A DNA stretch of 64,000 bases from Blastomussa wellsi (taxonomy: Eukaryota; Cnidaria; Anthozoa; Scleractinia; Plerogyridae), in contig OX393561.1 in assembly GCA_947652115.1 (NCBI GenBank), forward strand, positions 45,440,263 to 45,504,262, read 5' to 3'. A program made the translations under genes and the position numbers. Positions 21,860 to 34,325 of this stretch are shown in pieces; within the stretch, counting starts at the first letter, position 1; every line of letters starts with the position of its first letter. The notes under the pieces are model-generated. The model ran no database searches and was not told the DNA's origin. It saw nothing but the letters and a program-made list of their open reading frames with translations.

Positions 21860-23365
21860 CTATGCTAGAACAAACACGTTTAAATTTAAATTTTTTAATC
21901 GTTTTGTAGACATGTGGAATTCGCTTCCATTTCACGTTAGATCAGCTTCTAGCATCTCAAGTTTTAAGCGCGCTGTGATAAATCTCTTAGCGAACACCAA
22001 CTGAATAGAGGGTCTCAATGGGGTAGTGGCTTTTACTGTTAACGGTTAACTTTTTGGCTTTTTTGCGGCTAACGGTTAATTTTTGTTCCATTACGGTTAA
22101 CAGGAGAAGTTAAAAAATAATTGCTATTCTTTTAAGAAGTTAAATATTAATTTCCATTGTTGTAAAACATACTGAAAGTCTATGGACCATTTTGAGATAA
22201 AAAAGTATTTTTCTCTGTGTGTGTACACTCCCAGTGAACTATAAAACTCTTATGATTTTACTGAGGTGGAAAAATATTAAGAATACCAAAATAAGATAGA
22301 GTTTAAATTACTTAAAGGAAAATAAACAAGGAACGACAGATCCATGTACATGTAACCTACGTCACAAGTATATTTAATTATACGTGTTTTTGTAAATAGC
22401 AACAATTTTATATGAATCTTACATCACAAGGCCTTAATTTACAGATCTGTATAGCCTGGCTTACCATTTTGCGCACGTCTCAAACCTTGCCCAGACCTTG
22501 AGACAAATTATGCAGACACTTACGACACTTCCAGTTTCGATCGGCTTTTCTCGGTACAAGAACACATAAACGCACAACATGGTGTGAGATTTATAACATT
22601 GCGTGACAATTAAGATGGACACTTATTATCGTGATAGTGATCGGTATGTGTTTTTAAGAATTTAATCTTATATTTTTAGTTGTTGTGTTTAGATTTCGTG
22701 TAAACCTTTTTCTTTTTCGGAATAAACTCTTGAAACTGAACTGTGATAATCGTGAAGTTCTGCGTTTGGCATTCAGGACAACGCATCAGACTCAAAAAAG
22801 TTCTGGAGGCCTTTACTTTTGTATTTACGGTTAAAATTTTTTACGGCTAACGGTTAAAATTCTTTCATTTTGACACTTAAAGGCTAAATGTTTGGCCATT
22901 TTACGGCTAACGGTTAACCCCACTGAGACCCTCTGAATAAGCCGATTAATTGTAAACTGACATAGTATATTTTGGTAGATCTTTTTTATCCTTGTATATT
23001 TATCATGTTTAAGTCTTTGATTTATAGTTTTATTATTTTGTTTTTTGTACGTTTTAATAGCTGGCTGGTCTGTCTGAGTGTTAGGTCTTTGACTCTTTCA
23101 CGGACTATCCCTATGGCATTTTTTCTTTTTATTGTATTTTCGTAAGTTGCCATTAAATTGTAATAAGCTGTTTTTATTGGTTGTACAATTTTATTTACTG
23201 TTATACTTTTTCTATACTTTTTCTTTACTGTTAAACTTTTTACCGTATTTCGTATGCTCTAAATTAATAACACTTCAAAAGTTCAATTGTTCAAGGCATG
23301 TCACCAAAAATGGTTGTGCTCAACCGGACCACGTTAAGAACGTATTATCATAAAAATTGTCATTA
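21860..23365 (+). mobile_element. LINE 3' fragment split by a nested transposon
   Basis: The piece 21895-22004 encodes RFVDMWNSLPFHVRSASSI followed by FKRAVINLLANTN and a stop, the characteristic C-terminus of CR1/Jockey-type LINE proteins. The frame is followed by an AT-rich 3' region that resumes at 22940 after the nested element 22008-22933 and ends near 23360 in a CATTAT-type tail. Confidence 0.6.
22008..22933. mobile_element. 926-bp non-autonomous DNA transposon with 6-bp target duplication
   Basis: The ends are inverted copies: GAGGGTCTCAATGGGG at the left, and the complement of GAGGGTCTCAGTGGGG at the right. Several TAACGGTTAA motifs sit inside both ends (GCTAACGGTTAA). TGAATA flanks both sides (22002-22007 and 22934-22939), and removing the element rejoins a LINE, which supports the borders. 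No ORF; mobilised in trans if at all. Superfamily not determined. Confidence 0.75.
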
Positions 23366-23369
23366 TCAT

Positions 23370-25528
23370 TATCATTGTTAGTATTCCTGGAGATCACAGG
23401 GATGGGAAGAAGAAACTCGGAGTGGAATTTATATAAATAACTGCATGTACGCGTGCAGAATGCAAATGGAGGCGCCGAGATATTTCTTCATTGACAGGCG
23501 AATTTCTTACCTAATGCTTACGCCACTGAGAATTATCTCGGTGGCGGCTTGGAATATAGAGCGATCATCTGTCAGAGTTAGCATTCAACAACCAAAAAAT
23601 GACGAAATCATGTGAGAATCGTTGGGACTCTTTTAATAAATCGAAAAACCTTACTTTTGCCACCGATAGCCTTTATCACGGTTTTCCCTTTTCACTTTTG
23701 TAATAAATGAGAATGGTTACGAAGCCCAGCAAACTTCAAAAGCGAATCGAAGATGATAAGATTTACATTGGAATGTGTACGACCGCGCACGATCGTTTGT
23801 ATGTTGCGCTCAAACACTCCGTAGGGATAGCGCCGTTATTTAGACGCTTATATCGGTTAGATGCTCAGACAAAAGTAAACAGCTATTGTGTTCTATGCAC
23901 GAATAAAATTGTCAGTTAATTAAGAAGGAACTTGTCAAGCAACATAACCATTCAACCCTTAGCAGCCATTCGATTTATTGCTGCCGCGCAAGCTGGTTTG
24001 TCCGGCACCGCTTTAGCGCACTTCCAACTCCTCCCCCTCCCCTGTTGGAGAACATATTTGATGAGTGTCTGAATGACTAAATGCACCATTATTGAAAATC
24101 ATTCGCAAATATCGAGCTCTAATCATTTTCGTAAGAAAAATTGCCTTTCGTGATCCTTCATTGAAGGAAATCTTTGTACCGAGAAAACAAGGTATGATAT
24201 TAAAACACACTCTTAAATCTTGAAGAGAAGTGTCGACAAAGGATATATCTACTTGGCATAGATGGAAATAACATCTCAAGTAATTATGGTGCTTTTTACG
24301 AGAAATCAGGAGTATGGTTTGCAAGCAAAAGCCGTTGTTATGGACCGCTCGTCAATAAGACGCAACCTCCTACTTTTGTCAAAAGCTGTACATCAAAAAG
24401 CGTAAGTAAATATGATGTAAGTTAGTACCTTTCCCTTGTGCAAAGGGGTAAACTCAATCTCTTGGTTTCTCAGGAGCACAAATTCAGTGTACCGCCAACC
24501 TATTTACGGCCAAGCTAGGCTAGAGGCGCTTATAAAAGTCTTTTTCTTGATAAGATCAGACCGTCTTTTGTGTACCCGTTAACAGTGTTTTGAGTGACTT
24601 GAACAAAGCGATAATTTGATTATTGCTCAGTACTTGTATCCGGTCAAGTTGTGTCATCGCTTAGAGAAAAGCCGTAATAAAATCGCATCTACAATGTAGT
24701 TATTTTTATCATTAATAAATATTGTTGCTACTTTAAAAATTACTTGTCAAAAGAGAAAATGAATAAGCAAAACGAAAAATTGCTGACGACTTGCTGTTAG
24801 TTCTGTAGGGTTTCGTTATGGTTCTCAGTGCTCGTTAAGATTTTTACAGCTGTTCATTTCTGTTCTAAGGGCATTGGAAATTTTCATTCAAATTCATCAC
24901 AATTTCTTGTTGCCAAGAACACAATTGGAGCATTTCAATCAGCGCCATCCTACGGATTCACCACTGGATTACTCATGTCATGATCGAAACAATAAACGTA
25001 AAGGACGTCACTCTTTCATCGAAAGAAAAAAATAGTCAAGCTTTTCCTGGAAAAAGTTTGATTTAGTTTGGAAAACGTAATAGAAAAAGCAAAAAAATAA
25101 TGTTAGCAGGAATCGATATTTCCTCCTCGGAAGCTAGTACGTAGAGTCTGCTAATTAGAGACAGATACATGCAACTTAAGGTTATTCAGGAAATCTCTTG
25201 TATTGTTACTTTTCATTTATCAGGCTAGCTTTTACAGAAATGTGTATGCGGAAATTGATATTGAAACCTTAAATCTATTACCATCTTATCTTAAAAAACT
25301 TTAATTTGTTAAAAGAGGATTTAACAAAGATGAAATCTCGGTCTTGATTGAAAAATGCCATAAAACAGGGAAATTCCAGTTTTATTATTAAAAACGTGAG
25401 TACCTAATATAAGTTTATTGATAATGGATGTTTCACACCATCGGTAGAGATCTTTATTTTAACAACGAGTAGCAAATTCGTCATTACAATTATGGCTGTG
25501 AATTAAAAAAAATAACCACCAGATTCAA
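23370..25528. other. No gene supported
   Basis: An ORF at 23707-23919 (70 residues, MRMVTKPSKLQKRIEDD) has no signal peptide, domain or splice support. A TATA-like TTATAAAAG at about 24530 on the plus strand could mark a promoter, but no exon follows that I can recognise. Confidence 0.4.
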
Positions 25529-25587
25529 CCCTAACCCTAACCCTAACCCTAACCCTAACCATAACCCTAACCCTAACCCTAACCCTA
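25529..25587 (-). repeat. Interstitial telomere-type array (CCCTAA)n
   Basis: Nearly ten CCCTAA units with one ACCATAA variant, the complement of the TTAGGG repeat of animal telomeres. Ordinary sequence continues on both sides, so this is internal and not a chromosome end. Confidence 0.9.
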
Positions 25588-25589
25588 CC

Positions 25590-27600
25590 GCCCCCAACGG
25601 ATACAAATCAGTCACACTAACTAAAATCAGCATATGTAATATCAGTCTCTTCGATAAAACTAACGTCTTCTTTGAAACAATAATATCTATTTATCCGCTG
25701 AACTAAATTGATGTTCCTATTTAAATCTTCCTTTCCTGGTTTTCATGTAGGCTGACACGGTATCAACATATAATTTTATCGAATGTACGATTCGATTTCT
25801 TGGACATCGTCTATTTTTTTTTACATAAATGTCAGTGTTCATTAAATCCGGTTTGAATAGCAGAAAGAACAATCAAAATATCTCTAATGATACACGATGT
25901 TTGTTGTTGAGATAGGCAATACATTGAGAAAACTGTCAGTCTCTCGTAATTGAAAAACAATAGAAGCATCCTTTCCTGTGAATAAAATTCAAATTTATTC
26001 CTTTTTCGTTGATAAAACGCTTTGAAAGGGACAGAATTAAACTTTATGCTTGCGATAGGACAGCTAAAAGGTAAAGGTTTGTCATTTTTTTCGGCTTCCT
26101 AGGCAGCGCAGTTGACAAGAACGCCAAAAAGAACTAAATCGTTATTTTTGCCAAAAAAATATCAGCGAAACGCTCATTTACATCAAAAATGTTTTTAATA
26201 ATTGGAGCGTCATTAAAATAAAGCCAATCTTGATGAGATCAGTGCGCTCTTCCTTGGAGAAATTCTAATATTCTCTTTGCAGTAAGTCGGTTAGTGTATT
26301 TTCTCAGCCAGTAAGCCGGCAAGGATGTTAGAACAATTAAGTCGCATCCATCTAACTCAACCATAAAATCACCGTCTTAACCGTCGCCTAAATTTCCAAC
26401 TTAATGTTTCTTCCTCAGCTTTTCCGGGTCTTTTAATCAATCTAGGTCCACGCTTTCTATTATATTAACGCATGTATAAAAGAAAAGTTTCCATTTATTT
26501 AGAGGCGTGCTTTCCTGGGCATGTTTATCAAACATGAAATTATAATTAATAGGTATTTAGAATCAAAAAGTCACCAGTCTAAAATCTCAAATCTCAAATC
26601 AACACTTGTTCCCCATTTATTTATTTATTTTTTTTTCTGTTATTAGTTAAGATAATTCCTCCTCTTTATATTACCGTCCTCTGTATATTACTGTTGTATG
26701 CTACATGTAATAAGTCTCGAATTATAGCTACAGCGAATTGTGCCTTTTTCTAGAAAGAGCAAGTTTTATTTTTGTGTCCAGGGAAGGGGATACTTCTGTA
26801 AGGAAAAAATTTCTGACTTATAAATCGGCTTCTGAATGGTTCGAGACAACTGAATTGGGAATAATGGAAAGTGTATCACAAATTAAATTTAACGCGACAT
26901 GAACAATACCCATACATGAAACTACTGCTGATTTATCGCCAGCTTCGCCACTCTCAATCCAAACAAACGGCAGGCTATATATAGAACAGGGCGTATAAGA
27001 AAATTAGTATGCGACAACCAAAGGCGTGTGCCAGAAGGTAATAGGGCTCAGCAGATTGGCCTGAGGTCGAGAGATCGTGAATCGGAGAAAGGCCATTGCA
27101 GTTGTGTGGTGTTCTTGACCAAGAAGTATACTTCTATACCTTAAGACTTCCATTAAGTCAAACGATTTCTTGCTAAACGAATTCGGATAAACCTGCTTCA
27201 GGTGATAGCAGTATATATAGAGAAGTGCTTTCGTGTGAAGCGTGGGTGTCTGTGGTGCAGTGAGTTTTCATCAGAATAAAATTCAAGTAATTACAGTTAA
27301 ATAGGCAAGGTTTGTTGTTTATTGCGTTGCATTGTAAGCGTTTTGCTTTTTTACCGACTAAACGGCAGACATAAAAGATATCTTTGGACTACGATCTGCT
27401 AGTACATGTCACCATACTGACTGTTAGTGTAATCATACGACGATTTTGTATGTATTTCGTAAAGGCGAAACGAGAAACACAATGCCAGCGACATTAATTT
27501 TATTTTATAATACAAGTTATAATGATTATTTCGTACTCGTTTTACTGCAATTAAGCTGGTATTCAATATTTTTTTCACACCAATTCAGTTAGGGAGCTTA
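25590..27600. other. No gene supported; possible promoter near 27215
   Basis: AGTATATATAGAG at about 27210 is a fair TATA box on the plus strand, and GTGCAGTGAGTTTT at 27256 could be a splice donor of a non-coding first exon. No matching coding exon was identified, so this is only a hint. Confidence 0.25.
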
Positions 27601-27624
27601 TATTAACAGGGAGCTTACCACGAT

Positions 27625-28445
27625 GGCAACGTCGCCGAGAACGTCGCTAAACAGAAGATCTACTCAGAAGAACAACACCTCTGCTCGCGCGTTATCATTC
27701 TTTATACATTATTTTCATTGCCTCCTCTGCAAAAAAAGGCGTGAAATAAATCCTTCTCCGAGGTGGATTTCAATTAGGAAATCAAAACTTGGATTTCATG
27801 GACTTGCTATTTCTATGTAGTTTGGGAAATCCGTAAAAGGACCTCGTGAGCAGCGGTCTATTATCTGCCAATTTTGTGCACGCAATTCATTGGTGAGTAT
27901 TAACAAACCACGACAGCAAACAAAATGATTGAAGAGCTGGAAAATAGCTCAGCACCTGAATTAAAACTGTTTGGTGGCTTCTAAAAAACAGGAACGCCAA
28001 ATAGCTAAATTCTGCGTAAGTTAGAGAAAGTAAGCCATTTTTCGACTGTTATTTGGAACTCAAGGTCAGCTCTGTTCCAATTTCACAATTGAACTGATGT
28101 TTCAGTGTATGTTTGACAATGGGCGCATCATAAACCGCTTCCCACGAGAACAGCTTTGCAAATCCGTTTTCGTATTTCCCAAAAGAACGCAAAAATAACA
28201 AATCCAGAAAATCCAAGTTTGGATTTTCTTATTGAACTTCACATCAAAGAATGATCTCGGTAAGGGAAAATTCGGATTCGGTAATGGCAAATTTGATTTT
28301 GTTTTCTTTTTTTTTTGGGAATGGAAATCCGGATTTGAAAAAATCCGATCCGGATTAGTAAAATATAAATTCATTTTTAATAAGGCGTTGTCCCTCATAT
28401 GAGAAATCATGACGGCGCCGGCGAGGTCGACGCCTGGTTAATATA
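27625..28445. repeat. Inverted repeat pair, MITE-like
   Basis: Sequence around 27770-27880 (AAACTTGGATTTCATGGACT ... GGGAAATCCGTAAAAGGACC) recurs inverted at about 28110-28240 with many substitutions. A block near 28356-28445 recurs near 46140-46210 (TTGTTAAAAATGAATTT; GAGGTCGACG). These are parts of dispersed non-coding repeats; the exact borders are unclear. Confidence 0.5.
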
Positions 28446-28520
28446 AACAAAAGAAAAAAAAGGTTGATACTTTATTACTTACGAACCTCGCGATTATCTT
28501 AGCTTATTATCTTATCTTAG

Positions 28521-28546
28521 CTATTCTGCTCCTGGGAGCAGAATAG
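28521..28546. repeat. Perfect 26-bp palindrome
   Basis: Stem CTATTCTGCTCC, two-base loop TG, and the exact complement GGAGCAGAATAG. It lies in repeat-derived sequence and is probably a transposon feature, not a gene terminator. Confidence 0.7.
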
Positions 28547-28629
28547 CCGGAATGGAAATCCAGGTATTCCGGAATGAGAAAAGCTCCCAAACAAACGCTT
28601 ACTCGCATTATTCCAATTATTCTTATTCC

Positions 28630-30270
28630 GGATTGATCCCAAACGAACGCGCCCTAACTGTATTTATGGTTAATTTATTCATTTATCTCTAACAGGAATG
28701 CGAAAATTAGCCGTTATTGACGTTCGCTTGCTCCAAAATACTTAGCCGATTTGGTCATAGTCACGTTGTTGTTTTGCGAGGACGTCAATGAAACGTAAAG
28801 AGGTTTATTACGCGCGTGCCGGGTGGTTAGCTAGCTTCCTGATTCAAGAAACGATCTTGTTTCGTTGATTTATTAGAAATGCCAAACTGATGGAAAACTG
28901 TGCCACAAGATTTGTTAATGGGACTCCGGCAGCTGCTGAGTTCACAGGAATAAGCGACAACGGGAAAAAGGAATAAACGGGAAACAGTCACTACCGATAA
29001 GAAAAGGAACAACAAAAAACGGTGTTTTGATGTTTTCAGCAAAATGTCCAACTTTTCAGTTTCAGGATTTTTATTCACCGACCAGCAATTTCAGTAATTT
29101 GCAGTCTGTTTCACTTGAAAGTTATCCTCGGAGGAAGTAAGAACAGGTTATGCCATGATTACTTAGTTGTGTTTTAAAAAATAAATTATAATTCGACGAT
29201 TTAATATCCAAGAAATTATTTCTGTGTAACACGATCGAGAAAACAACTGGTGAAAATAAAGATTGTAAGATACAATGTGTGTTTTAGTTTCATGGCCTCG
29301 TCAAACGGCTTGATTGCCATTTGCGTTCAACGTCTGACGTTGCCTACAATTTTATAAATGTCATATCGACCGCTAAGTCACTGGAAAATGGAACTATCTT
29401 TGAAATTCTAATCGTTATATTTCTGCATTGGAAAAAGAAAATGTTGGTAAATCCATTGAAGAGCAGCTCAGTTGCATAAGATCTCCAAGTGATGAACATC
29501 TAACTTCATATTTTATTGTTTGTCCCCCTGTGATGAATTAGAATGTTGGTCTTTATTCCTCCATCATAATATCAACAAATTGTCGAGCACACAGTGAAAA
29601 CTAAAAAGTAAGCTGAAAGGTTATGATAACTTGAGTTTGAATGGTTAATGTTGTTTTAGCTTTAGGCAACTAAATATTTATATAAATGGTTACATTCCTC
29701 GCCTGTTACATTAAATTAAACTTATTGTCAAATAATACACAAATTCTTGTTTATTTTTTATTTTTGAGAGTTTCCAAAATGCGTAGTTAAACCTGTGAGT
29801 TTTTTATGCATAGCCGCGAGTGAATAAAAATCGTTGTTTCGAGGTGTAACGTTTTTATCTCATGCGTACTGAAATTTTTTCTTACTGAAAGCTGCGTGCT
29901 TATTGCCGTCAACTGTGAAGTGCTATCTTTCGTGTCTCTGGAAGAACGTTGTATTTTCACAGTCGTTCGCTCAGTATGCATGAAATAAAATGATTTAATG
30001 GTACATCAGGATATTAAGACTACAAAGTTATACGAAACTGTGAAAATAATATTCAAATTGTATTGGATAGCAGCGAAGGCAAGGAGACTAGATATTAGAT
30101 GTTAGCTTCTTATGCAGCGCCTACGTATATTTTGATAAATCAAAAATTAATTTTTCATTTTACTTTCCACTTCGAAAATGCAGATTTTGTCGAGGACTGG
30201 AGAGGAGTTTTTTAATATTGGTGTCATCATTATGACGAAATAAATTCTCTGTAGAAAAAGAGCACCAAAG
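28630..30270. other. No gene supported
   Basis: The minus-strand ORF 28827-29078 contains four Cys (AYSCELSSCRSP) but no signal peptide or splice context; it lies in repeat-like sequence. Nothing else was recognised. Confidence 0.35.
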
Positions 30271-30379
30271 CACTAAGAGATTTTTGAGAAAGTATAAGAA
30301 AGCAAAGACCAGACTACAACGCCGGGAGCTCCGTGCTCTGCTCTTTGTGGGTTCTTTAAAGGCTGATTTTTACTAGCGC

Positions 30380-30590
30380 ACAAGCATAAGCATAACGACA
30401 TAGGCACAAGAAGAACAATCATGCTTGTTTTTCTCATGTTGTTTTCACTAGGAATCACCGCGACATAAGGCGACATAAGCACAAGAAGAACAAACACACT
30501 TGTTTTTCTCATGTTGTTTTCACTAGGAATCACCGCAACATAAGGCGACATAAGCACAAGAAGGACAAACACACTTGTTGGTACTTCTGT
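30380..30590 (-). repeat. 75-bp tandem repeat, about 2.7 copies
   Basis: Copies start at 30424 and 30499 (period 75), with a diverged third copy toward 30380. Since 75 is a multiple of three, the minus strand keeps an open frame (VFVLLVLMSPYVAVIPSENN repeated). No signal peptide or start context supports a real protein. Confidence 0.6.
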
Positions 30591-31054
30591 TGGTTGAAAA
30601 CCGAACTTTTTATCCCCTGACCCTTTTGAGAAGTTGTTGCTGTCTTGTTTGATTATCTGGAGGTTAAGTGGAGTGTTCAATGCGCAATGAAGCAGAGCGG
30701 GTTTTGTAGTTCTTTTCCTAGCCGAGGATATGTTTAGGGTGCAATATGGAAAACATAAATGTCTCTTCTGAAAAAAAAAACATTTCAAAAACTAACCACC
30801 AACAAAAATTTCGAAATTGAAGGGATTATTATATTTGAGTGATAGATTACATACACAGTCGGAAATGTCACACTGGCAGTGTTGCATCCCCAACATTATT
30901 CTTCGAGCCGCTCCCATCCTCTTTATCGCATCCTTTATCAGCTGACATGTTTTTTCAGTGCATTTACTAACAGTAAATGGCGAATGCAATGTTTTTACTT
31001 TGAGGTTATTATCTTTATTTCGAATTGTTATCTAACAGCATAATTAGGTAACAT

Positions 31055-31060
31055 TTTATT
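31055..31060 (-). terminator. AATAAA poly(A) signal of gene D
   Basis: AATAAA on the minus strand about 57 bases past the gene D stop. Confidence 0.6.
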
Positions 31061-31116
31061 CAGTTCAGATGTACGTTACTATAAGCTGCGTGGCTTAAAA
31101 CAGTGTTACATGACAT

Positions 31117-31822
31117 TCACTTCATAGAATCACATCTGTGTGGAGAAAGCGACTTTCTGCGCATACGCAAACGTCTGTCTGCTTCAGCTTGAATGGCAGT
31201 GTCAGCATCATTAATGACGTTTTCGCGTTCGCGAGCCTCGTCTCCATCCTGACAAAACTTCCTGGCATAAAGGCACGCCTTTTCATGGAAATTGGGATGG
31301 CGCTACAGCAGAAAAAGAAAAAAAAAAAGAAAATCATTGCTAAGATTCGTGTGTATAACGAATATAGCTTTGTTTATCTTTGTAAATAAGTCACTTTTCA
31401 AAAGAAGTTACTTGTGATTACTAGCAAGCAATTAATTTCTAATAGACAGAATCACGAAGACTTGACTCATGCTACTTAAACAATATGGTTCCGCGCTTTT
31501 TTAGAACTTGACCGTCTCTTCTTTTATACTTGGCTTTGCGCTTGCAAACAGATTCTGTCTTCAACATAAATGTATTATTTATTATATACACATGTCTTTT
31601 TGTTTGCGTCTTTTTTTCGGACCGAGTCCATTGAATACTTACTAATTGTTAGTCCTTGAATTCGAATGAAAAGTTCTCATTCCCTTTTACCTTAATCTGA
31701 TGGTTATCAATGCTGTTAATATCACCTTTAGGCTTAATCCATGGCGTAAAGCCTTCCACACTTTGAAGAAAGCAACTAACTAGAAGAACACCTTCAAAAA
31801 ACAAAATTAGCTTATTCATCAT
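31117..31822 (-). CDS. Gene D: two-exon secreted peptide precursor
   Basis: Exon 1 is 31822-31691 (44 codons, donor AAG|GTAAAA) and exon 2 is 31302-31117 (61 codons plus stop, acceptor TTCTGCTGTAG), giving 105 residues with a 388-bp phase-0 intron. The signal peptide (MMNKLILFFEGVLLVSC) ends near SVEG; the next residues are FTPWIKPKG. There is no Lys-Arg inside exon 1, but the splice joins Lys (HQIK) to Arg (RHPNF), creating one at the junction. Exon 2 carries HEKACLYARKFCQDG (C-x6-C), then a longer acidic and Arg-rich tail with RRLRMRRK and a third Cys (HRCDSMK). It has the longest exon 2 of the family. Start may be the first or second Met. Confidence 0.72.
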
Positions 31823-32263
31823 GCTAGAGTGATGGTCTGAATATAGTCTTTTAAGAACCAAAAACGCATGACCTCTTTTAGCCTTAAAATACGTTTCGTT
31901 TCAATAAGCACGAGCTGTTATACTTGATTGTCCTTAGAAACGGAAATTAATCATCTTAAGTCATAAACGGACTTGGAAAGAACTGTTAATATTATCATGG
32001 CACGCATTGAAATGGTCAGTGAAACGGGTGTGCGGAAACAAAAGCGACGACAAAAAATGACAAAAACGGCACAAGGAAGGCGTTGACACTTTGAATACCG
32101 GTATTTCGCTACCGCCAAAGTGACATGATGTATCACATAAAAGGCTTTTTTCCTTGCAATAAAAACAGGACGACGTTTCCCAAACGTCGGAACCCACGAG
32201 TTTTATGCATTAATATCTCTTCCAGCATTAAGGACGCATGGGCCTTAAAACACACCAACACAG

Positions 32264-32303
32264 AGAGACAGACAGACAGACTGCCAGATAGACAGACAGA
32301 CCA
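32264..32303 (+). repeat. (AGAC)n microsatellite
   Basis: Repeated AGAC/AGAT with interruptions. ORFs on either strand here are artefacts. Confidence 0.8.
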
Positions 32304-33227
32304 GTCGATCGAGTAATAGGGGTCATGAAATTCTGTTTGTACATGCACGGTAATCATTAGTATTTTTCGGTCTTAAACTCTCGTACATTCAGAAGGTTTG
32401 CAATTTTCAAAGAGCCACGTAATTTCCATCTGACCACTTGTTTATAATAAATGAAAAAAAAAAGACCCATCAACCCATTCATTTATATTTTGTCTATATT
32501 TCAACTGCGGAATAATGTAAGAGATATCTTTTGGGTCGCAATTATTTGTTGGAGCGTGGAGGTATCCTATCAGTGCTAAACGTGATCAAGATTACAATTT
32601 TGCTTACTAAGTGCTATACATTTTTTTAATTGTTAGTTCTGAGAATTTTATTTAAAAAAATTCAAAAAAATTAGCAAAAATTCAAGATTAAAACTGGGGA
32701 AAACCTCAAACAGGATTTGGCAACCCTGACAAGGAGGTCACCGCTAACTAATAATTTGCTAAGTTAAAAAAACTATGTACATATCAACAAATATAATCTA
32801 GTCGATAAAAATATGGTAAAAGTAAATAAGTAAAATTAATTAGTTTGTTATTTTACGCTGCAACAAAACAATCTTTTTTAGTTTTTTAATATCCTTTATT
32901 CTTTTCGCCTGTCTTTTTGACAGTACATTGACGAATTTTTATTGTACTGTTTGTAACATTGATATACAAAACTAAATATTATTAAACGAATTACATGTAC
33001 AAGCTAAAATTTGAAAAAAGGAACGCAAGGGATAAACTAATGTACATAAAAGCAAACTGGGATATTGCTTATTTTCTTTTGCTGTTTTGTTGACCGTTTC
33101 TATTCTTTTATGTCAGGTAGACGAAAATAACATGCAATAAATTTTCAACAAGAAAAACAATAAGACTCGGCCGAACTTCTATCCTGGTGCCATACAGCCA
33201 TAATAGTTGATTAATTAATTCAAGGCA

Positions 33228-34301
33228 TTAGATGGGAATGTGTCTTTTGTCGAAAGGCCTACTCTTCTCGCCTCCTGCAGTCCTCTTGTCTTCGTAAGCT
33301 ATGTCGTTTGGACAGTACGTTCGTGCTATTGAACAAATCGCATCAAGGCGTAGAATGGCTCCCTGTTGGCATTGATTAAAGCATTAAGTATATACTGTAG
33401 ATAAGACATATGTTAAAGCAAACCTTGCTGAGATTCGTTAAAGGGTAAGCGCAAGACGTTTTGGTAACCCGTTTAACAACTTGATGTATCAATTTACACA
33501 CCAAGTCGTACCCTATGCCGTTGATCATGATTTCTGCATAGATATTACTTACAATAATTCGAATTATCGTAGTTTTGCTTGCAGTAAAGCGATCTTGAAT
33601 ATGTTTAAAATTAGACTTTTTATTACTAAAATTGGAAAACCTTCCGCTTTAAATGTTTTAAACCGCAATTGCCTTAACTTATTTCTTTCGTATTTTCTTA
33701 ATGGATGGTCGTTGAGTCAGCTTTCAAACAATTTCTCCTAATAAAAACTCCGCGAGACAAAACACGATGGTGGCTAAAATATAATTCCTTGAATCGCGTG
33801 CATTTTTCCTGTGGCAAAATTTCTGGCGTCATTCTTTATTCTTTTTTCAACGTTCTGGCTTTTTCAGTTGTTTTTATTGATGCAATGCATTAAATATTTT
33901 ATTTACAGGGGAATTTTTGAGATTCCCTTGCACTATGATAGCGGCGCGGGATGTGGTGAAGCTTGTGAAAGTTGACATGAAAATTTGTTAAATGATTTAA
34001 AAGTTTTTCTAAAATAAGCACAATGCCTAACGAAAAATAGATTACATATTTTCAAAAGATCTGAAAATTTTAAGCCGATCAAGGTTATATTAACAATACA
34101 AAACCAAATTTAGCTACAAAAATTCTCGTTTCGTGATTTTCTGAATAATATATTCCGTTGTTCACATACCTGTTTGCCGATATCTGACCTCTTTCCGCTC
34201 CGCCATCCACCAGCACCGGCAGTGAACGCCTGGCTTCGAGAAATCAGGATAGCCGCGAGAAGAAAGCCTATACACAGTAAGAAAGACAGTCTGTTGCACA
34301 T
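33228..34301 (-). CDS. Gene E: two-exon secreted peptide precursor with amidation site
   Basis: Exon 1 is 34301-34170 (44 codons, donor CAG|GTATGT) and exon 2 is 33362-33228 (44 codons plus stop, acceptor GCCAACAG), giving 88 residues with an 807-bp phase-0 intron. The signal peptide (MCNRLSFLLCIGFLLAAILI) ends SRSQA. The next residues are FTAGAGGWRSGKR, so cleavage at Lys-Arg and amidation on the Gly would give FTAGAGGWRS-amide. The second peptide runs from SDIGKQ across the splice to AYED before another Lys-Arg, and contains AICSIARTYC (C-x6-C). Two further Lys-Arg sites follow (EDKR, FDKR). This is the clearest precursor-like member: every candidate peptide is bounded by dibasic sites. Confidence 0.78.
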
Positions 34302-34317
34302 TTTGTTAGTGGCTTGG

Positions 34318-34325
34318 ATTATATA
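34318..34325 (-). promoter_or_regulatory. TATA-like box of gene E
   Basis: TATATAAT on the minus strand, only about 17 bases from the gene E ATG, closer than at the other genes. The real promoter may lie further upstream. Confidence 0.3.

Noticed and set aside
23707..23919. 70-residue plus-strand ORF
   Set aside because: No signal peptide, domain, promoter or splice evidence; length is within chance for this sequence.
25529..25587. True telomere end
   Set aside because: The array is only about 59 bases and non-telomeric sequence continues for tens of kilobases on both sides.
28827..29078. Four-Cys minus-strand ORF as a secreted peptide
   Set aside because: No N-terminal signal peptide at a Met and no splice signals; lies in repeat-like sequence.
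30792..30989. Cys-rich ORF (CQCDISDCVC) considered as gene D exon 2
   Set aside because: The exon at 31117-31302 is closer, in phase, with a strong acceptor and the family Cys spacing.
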